From: Lentilactobacillus parafarraginis DSM 18390 = JCM 14109
GTDB taxonomy: Bacteria > Bacillota > Bacilli > Lactobacillales > Lactobacillaceae
Reading direction: 5' to 3'
Assembly (NCBI RefSeq): GCF_001435895.1
Contig: NZ_AZFZ01000004.1
Coordinates: 1 to 64,000 of the forward strand
Length of the DNA: 64,000 bases
A model generated the notes under the pieces. It was not told the origin of the DNA. It made no database searches and saw only the letters and a list, made by a program, of their open reading frames with translations. The translations under genes were made by a program, and so were the position numbers. This document shows, one piece after another, positions 36,255 to 49,350 of the stretch (the stretch's first letter is position 1; each line of letters starts with the position of its first letter).

Positions 36255-36734
36255 ATGTCATTAGAACAAGAGTTAGTTGATCAATTGCTGGCTAAGCACA
36301 TCACCGTTACTGCCGCCGAGAGTCTGACTGCAGGGATGTTTCAAAGTACCCTTGGTAATGTTTCCGGGGTTTCAGCTGTCTTCGAAGGCGGCTTTGTAAC
36401 CTATTCAGACGCGGTTAAGGAACAGCTGCTTGCGATTCCCCATGATGTGATTGAAGTCAACACGGTTGTGAGTGAGCCGGTTGCAATCTGGATGGCTGAT
36501 CAAGCCCGCAGAATCATGAAAAAGGATCTGGCGGTTTCCTTTACGGGAGTTGCCGGCCCTGACGCGCTTGAAGGCAATCCAGTTGGGACGGTTTGGATTG
36601 GTTTGGCTTATGGTTCCCAAGTGACCTACGCAAACAAGTTCCAGTTCCCTGGCGCACGCAACGACATCCGTGAAGCGGCCGTTCAAGCAGGATTAAAAAT
36701 GGCACTTGATGCTGTGACGAAGGTCAGAAAATAA
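36255..36734 (+). CDS. CinA C-terminal domain protein (PncC-type NMN deamidase)
   Basis: A 159-residue protein equal to the C-terminal domain of CinA alone: TAAESLTAGMFQSTLGNVSGVS, FEGGFVTYSDAVK, VSFTGVAGPDALEGNPVGTVWIG. This domain deamidates nicotinamide mononucleotide (PncC). The N-terminal MoCF/COG1058 half that most Firmicutes have in front of recA is absent, and no remnant is visible in the 190 bp upstream. AAGGGAG precedes the ATG. Although cinA and recA are often co-transcribed, here a hairpin/LexA box separates them. Confidence 0.92.
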   Translation: MSLEQELVDQLLAKHITVTAAESLTAGMFQSTLGNVSGVSAVFEGGFVTYSDAVKEQLLAIPHDVIEVNTVVSEPVAIWMADQARRIMKKDLAVSFTGVAGPDALEGNPVGTVWIGLAYGSQVTYANKFQFPGARNDIREAAVQAGLKMALDAVTKVRK

Positions 36735-36736
36735 TT

Positions 36737-36750
36737 CGAACTTTTGTTCG
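36737..36750 (+). promoter_or_regulatory. lexA box: LexA (DinR) box upstream of recA
   Basis: CGAACTTTTGTTCG matches the Firmicutes DinR consensus CGAAC-N4-GTTCG exactly. It lies 3 bp after the cinA stop and just before the recA -35, so LexA would block recA. The same bases form a 5-bp hairpin followed by CTTTTTTG, which looks like a small terminator for cinA. Confidence 0.9.
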
Positions 36751-36758
36751 CTTTTTTG

Positions 36759-36787
36759 TTGCTTTTTACCAGATTTGTTTGTATAGT
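36759..36787 (+). promoter_or_regulatory. Promoter of recA
   Basis: TTGCTT (36759-36764), 17-bp spacer, TATAGT (36782-36787), directly after the LexA box. Confidence 0.75.
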
Positions 36788-36829
36788 GAATTAGTAATCT
36801 TTTCAGTTTAGAAAAGTGGGAGGAATTTC

Positions 36830-37957
36830 ATGGCTGACCAAAGAAAAGTTGCCTTGGACAAGGCATTAAAAAGTATTGAAAAGGAATTCGGAAAGGGTTC
36901 GATTATGCGCATGGGCGACAAGGCCGATACGCAAATTTCAACAATTCCTTCAGGCTCGCTTGCCTTAGACGAGGCTTTAGGAGTTGGGGGCTATCCACGT
37001 GGAAGAATCGTGGAAGTCTACGGACCAGAAAGTTCTGGGAAAACGACGGTTGCCCTCCATGCGGTCGCTGAAGTTCAAAAGCGCGGGGGCACGGCTGCCT
37101 ATATCGATGCCGAAAACGCATTGGATCCCGTTTATGCCACGCATTTAGGGGTTAACATTGACGATTTGCTGTTGTCACAACCGGATACCGGTGAACAGGG
37201 GCTTCAAATTGCGGATGCATTGGTTACCAGTGGCGCCATTGATATGGTGGTCATTGATTCCGTTGCCGCATTGGTTCCCCGTGCCGAAATTGAAGGAGAA
37301 ATGGGCGATACCCACGTTGGGCTGCAAGCCCGGTTAATGTCTCAGGCCCTTCGGAAATTGTCCGGGACCATCAATAAGACTAAGACCATTGCAATTTTTA
37401 TTAACCAGATTCGTGAAAAGGTTGGCGTGATGTTTGGGAACCCTGAAGTGACGCCTGGTGGTCGGGCATTGAAGTTTTACGCGACTATCCGGTTGGAGGT
37501 TCGGCGGGCCGAACAGATTAAGGATGGCACCAACATCATTGGTAATCGGGTTCGCATTAAGGTTGTTAAGAATAAGGTTGCGCCACCATTTAAGCGGGCT
37601 GAAGTTGATATCATGTACGGGAAAGGGATTTCCCAGTCCGGGGAATTAGTTGATATGGCTGTTGAAAAAGATATTATCAACAAATCCGGATCATGGTATT
37701 CCTATGGCGAAGAACGAATTGGTCAGGGCCGTGAAAACGCGAAGGCTTACTTGGAAGAACATGCAGATGTTTATCAAGAAGTGGCTAAAAAGGTTCGCGA
37801 TGCCTATGGAATTCCTGAAGATGGGGCGGCAACTAACGAGGAAGAAAGCAGCAAAGATAAAAAGGCTGATTCTACCGACAAAAAGGCCGCCGAAAAGGAT
37901 AACGACAAGGCTAAATCAAAGGCCATCGATAATATTGATTTAAATATTGGTAAATAG
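36830..37957 (+). CDS. recA: Recombinase RecA
   Basis: A 375-residue strand-exchange recombinase and LexA co-protease. It has an N-terminal polymerisation helix, Walker [21 protein letters not shown] (Walker B), the L2 loop region [17 protein letters not shown], and an acidic/Lys-rich C-tail ([20 protein letters not shown]). GGGAGG precedes the ATG. Single gene with a perfect LexA box and its own terminator. Confidence 0.99.
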   Translation: MADQRKVALDKALKSIEKEFGKGSIMRMGDKADTQISTIPSGSLALDEALGVGGYPRGRIVEVYGPESSGKTTVALHAVAEVQKRGGTAAYIDAENALDPVYATHLGVNIDDLLLSQPDTGEQGLQIADALVTSGAIDMVVIDSVAALVPRAEIEGEMGDTHVGLQARLMSQALRKLSGTINKTKTIAIFINQIREKVGVMFGNPEVTPGGRALKFYATIRLEVRRAEQIKDGTNIIGNRVRIKVVKNKVAPPFKRAEVDIMYGKGISQSGELVDMAVEKDIINKSGSWYSYGEERIGQGRENAKAYLEEHADVYQEVAKKVRDAYGIPEDGAATNEEESSKDKKADSTDKKAAEKDNDKAKSKAIDNIDLNIGK

Positions 37958-37977
37958 GTTCATGAGTCACCAATGAG

Positions 37978-38020
37978 CGAATGAAACGGCGGGTGTAACG
38001 GTCGAATCATTCGTTTTTTT
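37978..38020 (+). terminator. Terminator of recA
   Basis: CGAATGA (37978-37984) pairs with TCATTCG (38007-38013), followed by seven T. Confidence 0.8.
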
Positions 38021-38127
38021 GTTGATTAAACAAGCAAATAACCATTAGACTGGCGTTAGGAGCATGGAAAAAATTCAAGTTAGGATGTCGACAATTAATT
38101 GCTATATGCAAATGGTTGCTGGACCCT

Positions 38128-38202
38128 AAATAAGATGATTGACACTTTGGCTAACAAACATTAAAATTAAGGTTGTGTCAATAATCAAATAACATCTTAT
38201 TT
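38128..38202 (+). promoter_or_regulatory. rny promoter enclosed by nested inverted repeats
   Basis: A strong promoter, TTGACA (38139-38144), 17-bp spacer, TAAAAT (38162-38167), lies between two pairs of inverted arms. AAATAAGATG (38128-38137) pairs with CATCTTATTT (38193-38202), and TTGACAC (38139-38145) pairs with GTGTCAA (38175-38181). The arms could bind a dimeric regulator or form a cruciform. The remaining 38021-38127 holds only a 21-codon ORF of doubtful reality. Confidence 0.75.
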
Positions 38203-38252
38203 AATTTGTGTTACAAAATAATCATTATTTATGATGATTTGGAGGTGAAGCC

Positions 38253-39836
38253 ATGAGTATGGCTGGGGTAATCCTCGCAATCATCGCTATTATTGTTGTT
38301 GGTTTTGTTGGTTTTTTTAGTTATTTAATCGGGAAATCTACACAGAAGAAAATCCAGACCGCTAAACTTGAAACTGCAAAGGGTTCCGCAACGTCCATTT
38401 TGGCCGAGGCAAAAAAGAAAGCCGAGACACTCGTTAAGGAATCAACTTTAGCTGCTCAAGAAAAGAATCACCGCTACCGTTCAAAAATTGAAAAAGAATT
38501 AAAACAACGGCGAGTGGAGATTCAAAAGCAGGAAGATCGACTGTTACAGCGAGAAGAAGCTCTTGATCGCAAGGATAGTACCTTTGAGCGACGCGAAAAT
38601 AGTTTGAACCGCAAGGAGCAAAAGATTAATCGCGAACAACAGAATTTAGAGTCGCAACAAGAAAAAGCAAACTCACTTATTGCCAAACGGCAAGCCGAAG
38701 TTGAACGGGTTGCGGGTTTCACTCAGGATGAAGCCCGGGATCAAATTTTAAAGGAAACTGGTGACCAGCTAGCTGAAGAAAAGGCTCGAATGGTCAAAGA
38801 AAGTTATTACCAAGCTCAGGCAGAAGCTGACAAGAACGCGAAAAACTTAATTGTTGAAGCAATTCAACAAAGTTCAGCGGATATTGTATCTGAAACGACA
38901 GTATCAGTTGTCAGTCTTCCTAATGACGACATGAAGGGCCGGATCATTGGTCGTGAAGGTCGAAATATCAGAACGTTTGAAACCCTGACCGGGATTGATT
39001 TAATCATTGATGATACGCCGGAAGCGGTTGTTTTAAGCGGATTTGATCCTATTCGCCGGGAAGTTGCCAAGATGACATTGGAAAAGTTAATTAAGGACGG
39101 TCGGATTCATCCAGCTCGGATTGAAGAGATGGTTGATAAAAGTCGTAAGGAACTTGACGAACGGATCCAGGAGATTGGCGAAGAAACGTTATTTGATCTG
39201 GGCATTCACTCAATGAGTCCTGAGATGATTAAACTCGTTGGGCGAATGAACTTTAAGATTTATCAGGGGCAGAATTTGCTTGCCCATTCAACTGAAGTTG
39301 CAAAACTTGCCGGAGCATTTGCTTCGGAATTAGGTGAGGATGTTACATTAGCTAAGCGCGCAGGATTATTACACGATATCGGAAAAGCTGTTAACAATGG
39401 CGTTGTCCAGGGTTCTCATGTTCAAGTGGGGGTTGACCTTGCTAAGAAATATCATGAGAGTCCAGTGGTAATTGACACAATTCAAGGTTATGAAGATGGC
39501 CATCAACCCGAGTATATTATTGCCGAGTTGGTTGTTGTTGCTGAAAAGATCGCCGAATCTCGTCCCGGGGCTCACAGTGAGTCGCTCGAGAGTTTCGTGC
39601 ATCGGCTTGATAGCCTGGAAAAAATTACTGACAGTTTTGACGAAGTTCAAAAGAGTTACGCAATTCAAGCTGGACGGGAAATCCGTGTGATTGCAAAACC
39701 CGATGACATTACTGACACGCAGGCGATAGTGCTTGCTAGAAGGATTAAGCAAAAGATTGAAACTGAGATGAAGTACCCTGGTCATATTAAAGTGACAGTG
39801 ATCAGAGAAGTTCGTTCAGTTGAATATGCAAAGTAA
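38253..39836 (+). CDS. rny: Ribonuclease Y
   Basis: Membrane-bound endoribonuclease starting mRNA decay, 527 residues. It has an N-terminal membrane helix (about residues 5-25), a long charged coiled coil (~35-210), a KH domain ([19 protein letters not shown]), then an HD domain with [16 protein letters not shown] precedes ATG 38253; a second ATG two codons later is less well spaced. Own promoter and terminator. Confidence 0.98.
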   Translation: MSMAGVILAIIAIIVVGFVGFFSYLIGKSTQKKIQTAKLETAKGSATSILAEAKKKAETLVKESTLAAQEKNHRYRSKIEKELKQRRVEIQKQEDRLLQREEALDRKDSTFERRENSLNRKEQKINREQQNLESQQEKANSLIAKRQAEVERVAGFTQDEARDQILKETGDQLAEEKARMVKESYYQAQAEADKNAKNLIVEAIQQSSADIVSETTVSVVSLPNDDMKGRIIGREGRNIRTFETLTGIDLIIDDTPEAVVLSGFDPIRREVAKMTLEKLIKDGRIHPARIEEMVDKSRKELDERIQEIGEETLFDLGIHSMSPEMIKLVGRMNFKIYQGQNLLAHSTEVAKLAGAFASELGEDVTLAKRAGLLHDIGKAVNNGVVQGSHVQVGVDLAKKYHESPVVIDTIQGYEDGHQPEYIIAELVVVAEKIAESRPGAHSESLESFVHRLDSLEKITDSFDEVQKSYAIQAGREIRVIAKPDDITDTQAIVLARRIKQKIETEMKYPGHIKVTVIREVRSVEYAK

Positions 39837-39864
39837 AAGATCAGACGTTCTGGTCTTTTTTCTT
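39836..39864 (+). terminator. Terminator of rny
   Basis: AAAGATCAGA pairs with TTCTGGTCTTT around a short loop, followed by TTTTCTTTT. Confidence 0.85.
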
Positions 39865-39923
39865 TTATAATAGATCGTGTTAACATTATTTGAATAGAAA
39901 ATTAGAAAGTGTAGGGCAGTTTG

Positions 39924-40724
39924 ATGCGAATTCTTTTTATTGGTGACGTTGTTGGCGATAAAGGCGTTTCGATGATTCAACATTATTTACCGGTGATTAA
40001 GCAGGAGGTTCGGCCTCAGGTCACCATTGTTAATGGCGAAAATGCGACGGCAATGGGACGGGGCATTACGCAATCAATTTATAAGAAACTTATGGGTGAC
40101 GGTGTCGACGTTGTGACGCTTGGTAATCACGCTTGGAGTAATCGGGAAATTCTGGATTTCATTGATGATGCCAATCGGTTGATTCGGCCCTATAACTTTC
40201 CTAAGAACGTCACTCCCGGTAAGGGTTATACGTTGGTTAATGTGAATGGTAAGCAACTAGCCGTCCTTAATTTTCAGGGGCGGGTATTTATGGATAATCT
40301 AGATGATCCGTTTTCCTTGGCCGAATCCTTAGTTACCGAATTGCGGCAGAAGACCAACTGCATTTTCATGGATTTTCATGCCGAGGCAACCAGTGAAAAA
40401 TTGGCAATGGCAAGATTCTTGGATGGAAAGGTTTCGGCGGTCGTTGGCACGCACACCCACGTCCAGACCAACGACCCCAGAATCCTTCCGCAAAAAACGG
40501 CCTTCCTGACCGATGTTGGGATGACTGGTCCGGCTGATGGCATGTTGGGGATGAAACCCGAGAGTGTCATTTCCCGGTTTATCAATCAGCGGCCCGCCAG
40601 GTTTGAAGTCCTAGAAACTGGACGCGGCGTGCTATCCGGGTGCGTCATCGATATCGATGACAAGACGGGTCACGCCACTGCGATTAAAACGATCAAATAC
40701 CTGGATGATCAGGCTCGCGGTTAA
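39924..40724 (+). CDS. ymdB: YmdB-type metallophosphoesterase
   Basis: A 266-residue dinuclear-metal phosphoesterase. Metal and active-site motifs are FIGDVVGDKG, VNGENA, TLGNHAW, MDFHAEATSEK and VGTHTHVQT, matching Bacillus YmdB, which acts on 2',3'-cyclic nucleotides. ATG 39924 has AGGGCAG upstream; the TTG just before it is less likely. The rny-ymdB adjacency is conserved, and in Bacillus YmdB interacts functionally with RNase Y. Confidence 0.94.
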   Translation: MRILFIGDVVGDKGVSMIQHYLPVIKQEVRPQVTIVNGENATAMGRGITQSIYKKLMGDGVDVVTLGNHAWSNREILDFIDDANRLIRPYNFPKNVTPGKGYTLVNVNGKQLAVLNFQGRVFMDNLDDPFSLAESLVTELRQKTNCIFMDFHAEATSEKLAMARFLDGKVSAVVGTHTHVQTNDPRILPQKTAFLTDVGMTGPADGMLGMKPESVISRFINQRPARFEVLETGRGVLSGCVIDIDDKTGHATAIKTIKYLDDQARG

Positions 40725-40787
40725 ACTCGTTAAGCACGGTGATCCAGAAATTGAAACAAGTTCATGATCTTTAAGGAGCGTTAGGTT

Positions 40788-43409
40788 TTGGCAAAAAAAG
40801 AAGCAACCCCAATGATGGTTCAATATCAAAAAATTAAAGATCAATATCCGGATGCCTTTTTATTCTATCGGCTCGGTGATTTTTACGAGATGTTTAATGA
40901 CGACGCGATTAAGGGGTCTCAGTTATTGGAACTGACGCTCACCAATCGTTCCCGGAACCCGGAAAACCCGGTGCCCATGTGTGGGGTTCCCCACAAGGCG
41001 GTTCAGAATTACATTGATATCTTGGTGGATCAGGGATACAAGGTTGCCATTTGTGAACAGATGGAGGATCCGCGGCTTACCAAAGGGATGGTTAAGCGTG
41101 AGGTTATTCAGCTGGTAACGCCGGGCACGCAGATTGATGTTGGGACCCAAAATGCAAAGAGCAATAATTATCTGACGGCCATTAATTATGATTCAAACCA
41201 AGCAGCTTTTGGCTTTTCGTATGCCGATCTGTCGACGGGAGAACTGAAGGTTGCTGAATTAAGTACGTCTGCCGAGTTAATTAATGAGTTGGTTTCACTG
41301 CAGACCAAGGAGGCGGTTGTTTCCGGGGATTTACCAAATTCTGTTCGCGAAACCGTCGAAAAACTGGGGATTCTGATTTCTCATCAGCCCTCGCTGCCCG
41401 TTAATTCTTCAGAAAGCTATCTATCCCAGGACGTCACCAGCCCGCTTTTAAAGCAGGTTGTTAAATTAATGCTGGATTATATCCAATCGACCCAAAAACG
41501 CAGCCTGCAGCATTTGAAGCGGGCTGTCGTCTATGAACCGTCCGACTTCTTGGAACTGGATCATAATTCACAGTATAATCTCGAGCTAACCCGAAATATT
41601 CGCACCGGCAAAAAGGCCGGAACGCTTCTTTGGCTGCTTGACCAGACCAAGACGGCTATGGGCGGTCGTAAGCTTAAACAGTGGATTGAACGGCCGTTGG
41701 TTAACCGAACGAGGATCGAAGAGCGCCATAATGCCGTCGGGGTCCTGTTAGATCACTATTATGAACGAAATCAGCTACAAGATGAATTAATCAAGGTTTA
41801 TGATTTGGAAAGATTGGCCGGACGAATTGCTTTTGGCAGTGTCAACGGCCGGGATCTGATTCAACTCAAGACGTCTTTAAAGCAGGTCCCAAAGATCAAA
41901 TACATCCTTGAGCAAATTGCTGACAAGAGTTTTAAGGACATGTTGGATAATTTGGTGCCCTTGGACGACGTTGTGGCGACCATTGAAAATGCGATTGTTG
42001 AGCAGCCGCCCATTTCAGTGACTGACGGTGGGGTCATCAAGGATGGCTTTGACGATCGGTTGGATAAGTATCGGGATGCAACAAAGAATGGTCAGAAGTG
42101 GCTGGCTGATTTGGAAGCAAAGGAACGTAAAGTGACCGGGGTTAATAACCTGAAAGTTGGGTTTAACCACGTTTTTGGATACTACATCGAGGTAACCAAA
42201 ACAAATTTGGACAAAATTCCAGCTGACCGTTATCAGCGTAAACAGACGTTGGCGAATGCCGAACGATTTTCGACTCCCGAACTGAAAGAAAAAGAGGCGT
42301 TGATTCTTGAAGCTCAGGAACAGAGCAAGGTACTGGAATACCAACTGTTTGTGAAGGTTCGCGATCAGATCAAAGCTTCAATTAAGCAAATTCAGGCCTT
42401 GGCTGACGCAGTCGCTTCCGTTGATGTCCTGCAGAGTTTTGCAAGCGTCAGTGAAGAGTACCGGTTTGTCAAACCTAAGTTAACAACCCAGCATAAAATT
42501 GCCATTAAAGACGGCCGTCATCCGGTTGTTGAAAAGGTATTGGGCCATCAGCAATATGTTCCCAACGATGTTGACATGGGAAGCGATACCAGTGTGTTAT
42601 TGATCACGGGTCCGAATATGTCTGGAAAGAGCACTTACATGCGGCAAGTGGCGTTAGGCGTTATCATGAACCAAATGGGATGCTTCGTGCCGGCAAAATC
42701 CGCAACCTTACCAGTATTTGACAAGATTTTTACCCGAATTGGTGCTGCCGATGACCTGATTTCCGGCCAAAGTACTTTCATGGTAGAAATGAAAGAGGCT
42801 AATGATGCGATTGAAAATGCCACGCCAAATAGTTTGATTTTATTTGACGAAATTGGTCGGGGGACCGCAACTTACGATGGGATGGCACTGGCCCAGGCAA
42901 TTATTGAGTATGTGCATAACAATATTGGTGCCAAGACGCTGTTTTCGACCCACTATCATGAGTTGACGAGTTTGGATGAGACGTTGAATCGGCTACAAAA
43001 CGTTCACGTCGGGGCCACCGAATCTAATGGTGAATTGGTGTTTCTTCATAAAATTCAACCGGGCCCCGCTGATAAATCATATGGCATTCACGTTGCCAAG
43101 CTTGCCGGCTTACCGAATGGGTTGCTTAACCGCGCGAATCAAATATTAACTGGTCTTGAGAAGAAGGAAGCTCATGGCAAGCCGGGGAATCCGGCGACTC
43201 AACCAGCCGAGGCGCGTGAGTCATCGAAATCTGGCCATGAGTCCGCGGCCAACACTGAAGAGCAAATTTCACTATTTCCGCTTGAAAAGGTTGATGATAA
43301 TCAGGCTGAAGTTGTGAGTCAGTTAAAAAATTTGGATTTAATGTCAAAGACCCCCATGCAGATTATGAATCAGGTATATAAGTGGCAGCAGAAGATGAAC
43401 AGGGAGTAG
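40788..43409 (+). CDS. mutS: DNA mismatch recognition ATPase MutS
   Basis: An 873-residue mismatch sensor. The mismatch-binding domain has the Phe-x-Glu motif in [11 protein letters not shown]. The ATPase has [27 protein letters not shown] and STHYHEL. The C-terminus ends with a helix-turn-helix dimerisation region and the tail needed for tetramers. The TTG start at 40788 has AAGGAG 9 bp upstream, and no better ATG exists. First of the mutSL-ruvAB-queA-tgt-yajC series. Confidence 0.98.
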   Translation: MAKKEATPMMVQYQKIKDQYPDAFLFYRLGDFYEMFNDDAIKGSQLLELTLTNRSRNPENPVPMCGVPHKAVQNYIDILVDQGYKVAICEQMEDPRLTKGMVKREVIQLVTPGTQIDVGTQNAKSNNYLTAINYDSNQAAFGFSYADLSTGELKVAELSTSAELINELVSLQTKEAVVSGDLPNSVRETVEKLGILISHQPSLPVNSSESYLSQDVTSPLLKQVVKLMLDYIQSTQKRSLQHLKRAVVYEPSDFLELDHNSQYNLELTRNIRTGKKAGTLLWLLDQTKTAMGGRKLKQWIERPLVNRTRIEERHNAVGVLLDHYYERNQLQDELIKVYDLERLAGRIAFGSVNGRDLIQLKTSLKQVPKIKYILEQIADKSFKDMLDNLVPLDDVVATIENAIVEQPPISVTDGGVIKDGFDDRLDKYRDATKNGQKWLADLEAKERKVTGVNNLKVGFNHVFGYYIEVTKTNLDKIPADRYQRKQTLANAERFSTPELKEKEALILEAQEQSKVLEYQLFVKVRDQIKASIKQIQALADAVASVDVLQSFASVSEEYRFVKPKLTTQHKIAIKDGRHPVVEKVLGHQQYVPNDVDMGSDTSVLLITGPNMSGKSTYMRQVALGVIMNQMGCFVPAKSATLPVFDKIFTRIGAADDLISGQSTFMVEMKEANDAIENATPNSLILFDEIGRGTATYDGMALAQAIIEYVHNNIGAKTLFSTHYHELTSLDETLNRLQNVHVGATESNGELVFLHKIQPGPADKSYGIHVAKLAGLPNGLLNRANQILTGLEKKEAHGKPGNPATQPAEARESSKSGHESAANTEEQISLFPLEKVDDNQAEVVSQLKNLDLMSKTPMQIMNQVYKWQQKMNRE

Positions 43410-43418
43410 GTGGTTAAT

Positions 43419-45362
43419 TTGAAACAAATTCATGAATTGCCGCCAATCCTCGCCAACCAAATATCGGCTGGTGAGGTCGTTGAGCGACCAGCTTCCGTTG
43501 TAAAGGAACTCGTTGAAAACGCCATCGATGCGCATAGTACCCAGGTCGATGTGACCGTTGAGAATGCCGGCCTTAAGTTGATCAAAGTGGTTGATGACGG
43601 CGACGGCATTGATGCGGATCAGGTTCAAACCGCATTTTTACGTCACGCGACTAGCAAAATTACAGAGCAGCGGGATCTTTTCCGGGTGCGAACGCTGGGA
43701 TTTCGTGGTGAGGCACTGCCAAGTATTAGTTCGGTGGCCGACGTGGTATTGAAAACGTCAACCGGCGCGATGGGGACGGAAGTCACTTATAAGGGCGGCA
43801 AATTTGTGTCCCAGAGTGCGTCTGAATCGCGTAAGGGAACCACGGTCGAAGTCCGTTCGTTATTTTACAATACCCCAGCGCGGTTAAAATATCTGAGTTC
43901 ACCAAATACGGAATTAGCCAAAATTTCCGACATTGTCAATCGGCTGGCACTGAGTCATCCAGAGGTCGCGTTTTCATTTACCAGCAACGGCCGGGAGCTG
44001 TTAAGAACCTCCGGCCGGGGCGACTTACTGCAGGTTTTAGGGGCAATTTACGGCGTCAAAACGGTCTCAAAAATGGTCCCGATTCAGTCTGAAGAGCCTG
44101 ATTTGGCAATTAATGGATTTGTCAGTCTTCCCGAGCTGACGCGGGCAAGCAGAAACTACATTTCGTTGATTTTGAACGGCCGGTTTGTTAGAAATTATCC
44201 GCTGACCAGGGCGGTTATTGATGGGTACGGGTCCAAACTCATGATTGGGCGTTTCCCAATTGCCGTCATTAACATTAAGCTGGATCCGGCGCTTGTTGAC
44301 GTCAACGTTCATCCGACCAAGCAGGAGGTTCGAATCAGCGAAGAGCCTAAACTTGGGCATATGATTTCCAACGCGATTCGCCAAATGCTGGCGACTAAGC
44401 AGTTGATTCCAGACGCCACCCGTGACTTTAAGAAACCAGTTTCCAGCCGTTCCAATGATTATCCTTCAGAATCACCCGCGATTAGTGCCCAGCCGCAAGG
44501 GCAGCCTTTATTTGAGGTGCCTTCTGAGACTGAGGGTTCGAATCTGGCGGATGATGATCCAATCGTTATCAAGCAAAGAGACGATCTGAACGGTCCCCGA
44601 GTCGCTAAATGGGATCGTCTGTTAGCAGAGGAGCCGACTTCAGTTCCTATTTTTGGTGAGACGGGATTCCGGCTGGCCGATGATTCCAATCCGGCAAAAG
44701 CTGCCGAAATTCAATCTCAGCCAGAGCAGCAAGATCTGGTTGGGGAATCCGGTTTTCCAAATCTTCGCTATATTGGTCAGATTCACGGGACCTATTTAGT
44801 TGCCGAAACCCCTGAAAATATGTATCTGGTGGATCAACATGCCGCTCAGGAACGGATTAACTATGAGCACTATCGAAAAGCGATTGGTGAAGTTAGTGAC
44901 GATCAGCAAAAACTGTTGGTGCCAATCGTTTTAGATTACACCACCAGTGATTTTTTACTTATTATGGAAAAACTGCCCCTGCTTCAAAAGCTTGGGATTC
45001 ACCTTGAACAGTTTGGCCAAAATAGCTTCATTGTTCGGGAACACCCAATGTGGTTTAAGGCCGGGCAAGAAGAGGCGACCATCAAAGAAATGATTGACTG
45101 GATTCTTAACGACCATAAGATTTCGGTTGCCGCCTTTCGTGAAAAAACGGCCATCATGATGAGCTGTAAGCGCGCAATTAAGGCCAATCATCATCTTGAT
45201 AGTCGACAGGCAAGTGCTTTGCTGGCTCGACTGCCCGAATGTGAGAATCCCTATAATTGTCCCCATGGCCGGCCCGTGCTGGTGAAGTTTACAAATGAAG
45301 ATATTGAAAAGATGTTCAAACGCATCCAGGATCCTCACCGTACGGATGAAGAAATTATTTAA
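43419..45362 (+). CDS. mutL: DNA mismatch repair endonuclease MutL
   Basis: A 647-residue GHKL ATPase: [38 protein letters not shown]. The C-terminal domain has the endonuclease motif [12 protein letters not shown] and the zinc elements [10 protein letters not shown] and CPHGRP, so strand nicking by MutL is expected, as in organisms lacking MutH. The middle linker is long and variable. TTG 43419 has AGGTGG 5 bp upstream and gives MKQIHEL; GTG 43410 overlaps that site. Confidence 0.97.
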   Translation: MKQIHELPPILANQISAGEVVERPASVVKELVENAIDAHSTQVDVTVENAGLKLIKVVDDGDGIDADQVQTAFLRHATSKITEQRDLFRVRTLGFRGEALPSISSVADVVLKTSTGAMGTEVTYKGGKFVSQSASESRKGTTVEVRSLFYNTPARLKYLSSPNTELAKISDIVNRLALSHPEVAFSFTSNGRELLRTSGRGDLLQVLGAIYGVKTVSKMVPIQSEEPDLAINGFVSLPELTRASRNYISLILNGRFVRNYPLTRAVIDGYGSKLMIGRFPIAVINIKLDPALVDVNVHPTKQEVRISEEPKLGHMISNAIRQMLATKQLIPDATRDFKKPVSSRSNDYPSESPAISAQPQGQPLFEVPSETEGSNLADDDPIVIKQRDDLNGPRVAKWDRLLAEEPTSVPIFGETGFRLADDSNPAKAAEIQSQPEQQDLVGESGFPNLRYIGQIHGTYLVAETPENMYLVDQHAAQERINYEHYRKAIGEVSDDQQKLLVPIVLDYTTSDFLLIMEKLPLLQKLGIHLEQFGQNSFIVREHPMWFKAGQEEATIKEMIDWILNDHKISVAAFREKTAIMMSCKRAIKANHHLDSRQASALLARLPECENPYNCPHGRPVLVKFTNEDIEKMFKRIQDPHRTDEEII

Positions 45363-45389
45363 AATATCCTCGAGCGTCACGGAAACTTA

Positions 45390-45426
45390 TGATACAATTT
45401 ATAAGTTATTAGCAAACATACGTTTT
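45390..45426 (+). promoter_or_regulatory. ruvA promoter with weak LexA-like box
   Basis: The extended -10 TGATACAAT is at 45390-45398. Fifteen bases downstream, CAAACATACGTTTT (45413-45426) resembles the LexA consensus CGAAC-N4-GTTCG with three mismatches. Bacillus ruvAB is LexA-controlled, which makes the weak match worth listing. Confidence 0.45.
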
Positions 45427-45443
45427 AGTGAAGAGGAAATTGA

Positions 45444-46043
45444 ATGTACGAATTTTTTGAAGGTCAAATTGTTGATATAACGCCCGCGTCGATTGTTTTA
45501 CTGGTAAATGGGGTTGGCTACTTGATTTACACTGCCGATCCTTATCGATTCAAGGTGGACACTAAAAAAACCGTTCGCGTTTATGTGTACCAAGCCGTTA
45601 GCGATTCGGCAATTTTGCTGTACGGATTTTACGATGCTGATGATAAAAAGATTTTTCAGAAACTTCTGGCAGTATCCGGCATCGGTCCGAAAAGCGCCCT
45701 GGCAATTTTGGCGGGTAATGATCGGAGTGGGTTGATCAATGCCATCAATAATCGAGACGTCAAATTCTTGACGAAGTTCCCCGGTGTTGGTAAAAAGACC
45801 GCCCAACAAATTATTTTGGATCTTCAGGGCAAGGTGGGGGATTTCACGACTGATCCATCCAAGAAAGCGCCTGATGTCGCGGTTGGCACGACCTCAAATG
45901 AATTGGCGGACGCCATGTCCGCACTGGAAGCGCTCGGTTATTCCACCAAGCAGATTACCAGCATTCAGGCTGATTTAGAAGCGAAGACCGGTTTAACGAC
46001 CGATGAATACCTGAGTCTTGGCCTTAAGCTATTAATGCATTAG
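45444..46043 (+). CDS. ruvA: Holliday junction DNA helicase subunit RuvA
   Basis: A 199-residue junction-binding protein: OB-fold N-terminus ([22 protein letters not shown]), two HhH motifs ([13 protein letters not shown] and [13 protein letters not shown]), and the mobile RuvB-contacting C-terminal domain. GAGGAAATTG precedes the ATG. It lies 12 bp before ruvB. Confidence 0.98.
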   Translation: MYEFFEGQIVDITPASIVLLVNGVGYLIYTADPYRFKVDTKKTVRVYVYQAVSDSAILLYGFYDADDKKIFQKLLAVSGIGPKSALAILAGNDRSGLINAINNRDVKFLTKFPGVGKKTAQQIILDLQGKVGDFTTDPSKKAPDVAVGTTSNELADAMSALEALGYSTKQITSIQADLEAKTGLTTDEYLSLGLKLLMH

Positions 46044-46054
46044 GGGGTGAAAAA

Positions 46055-47074
46055 TTGGAAAAAGACGATCGGATTGTTTCCCCTGAGAACGAGAATGACG
46101 ATGAAGATAAAATTGAAAAGTCCCTTCGGCCGCAAACGTTGGCCGATTACATCGGGCAAAGTGACGTTAAGAACGAACTGAAAGTTTACATCCAAGCCGC
46201 TAAACAGCGTGAGGAATCCCTGGATCACGTTCTGTTGTATGGCCCACCAGGCCTTGGGAAAACGACGCTTGCGATGGTCGTTGCCAATGAAATGGGGGTT
46301 AATATTCGAACGACCAGCGGACCGGCAATTGATAAACCGGGCGATCTCTTGTCACTGTTAAACGAATTGAATCCTGGAGACGTTCTGTTTATTGATGAAA
46401 TTCACCGGCTCCCCAAAGTTGTTGAGGAAATGTTATATTCCGCGATGGAAGACTTCTTTGTTGATATCATCGTCGGTCAGGGATCGGACTCCCATCCGGT
46501 TCACTTTCCCCTTCCGCCATTTACCCTAATTGGTGCCACAACGCAGGCGGGGATGCTTTCGGCACCGTTGCGTGATCGATTTGGCATCGTTGAGCATATG
46601 AATTACTACCAAGTGATTGATTTGGAACAGATTGTTCAGCGAACTGCCGGAATCTTTCAAATTCCGATTTTGAAGTCCGGAGCTCATGAAATTGCTTTGC
46701 GTTCCCGGGGGACTCCTCGGGTCGCCAACCGGCTTTTGAAGCGAATTCGTGATTTTGCCCAGGTAGCCGATAAATCCAGCATTGATTTGGACATTGTCCG
46801 TTACGCCCTTGAAAAGCTCAAGGTTGACGATTTGGGGCTTGACGCGACCGATATTAAACTATTACGGACAATGATCGAATACTATGACGGAGGTCCGGTG
46901 GGATTAAAAACTTTAGCAGCTAATATTGGTGAGGAAACTGACACAATTGCCGAAATGTATGAGCCGTACCTCCTTCAAATCGGGCTCATCAAGCGGACTG
47001 CCCGGGGCCGTAAAGTAACCCCCAAGGGCTATGCGCATCTGCATTACCCTAGCAGCCCCAGCAACCTCGTATGA
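46055..47074 (+). CDS. ruvB: Holliday junction branch-migration ATPase RuvB
   Basis: A 339-residue AAA+ motor: [12 protein letters not shown], Walker [10 protein letters not shown], Walker [11 protein letters not shown], sensor [18 protein letters not shown], and the C-terminal winged helix with [10 protein letters not shown]. The TTG start at 46055 has GGGGGTG 5 bp upstream. Its stop overlaps the ATG at 47071, showing tight coupling to queA. Confidence 0.99.
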   Translation: MEKDDRIVSPENENDDEDKIEKSLRPQTLADYIGQSDVKNELKVYIQAAKQREESLDHVLLYGPPGLGKTTLAMVVANEMGVNIRTTSGPAIDKPGDLLSLLNELNPGDVLFIDEIHRLPKVVEEMLYSAMEDFFVDIIVGQGSDSHPVHFPLPPFTLIGATTQAGMLSAPLRDRFGIVEHMNYYQVIDLEQIVQRTAGIFQIPILKSGAHEIALRSRGTPRVANRLLKRIRDFAQVADKSSIDLDIVRYALEKLKVDDLGLDATDIKLLRTMIEYYDGGPVGLKTLAANIGEETDTIAEMYEPYLLQIGLIKRTARGRKVTPKGYAHLHYPSSPSNLV

Positions 47075-47088
47075 AAGGAAACTTAACG

Positions 47089-49289
<2,201 letters not shown>

Positions 49290-49350
49290 CTATGGACGGT
49301 TTACAAGTTATTTGGTAAAGTATTCCTATGGAAAGTGTGGGTGAAAAATA

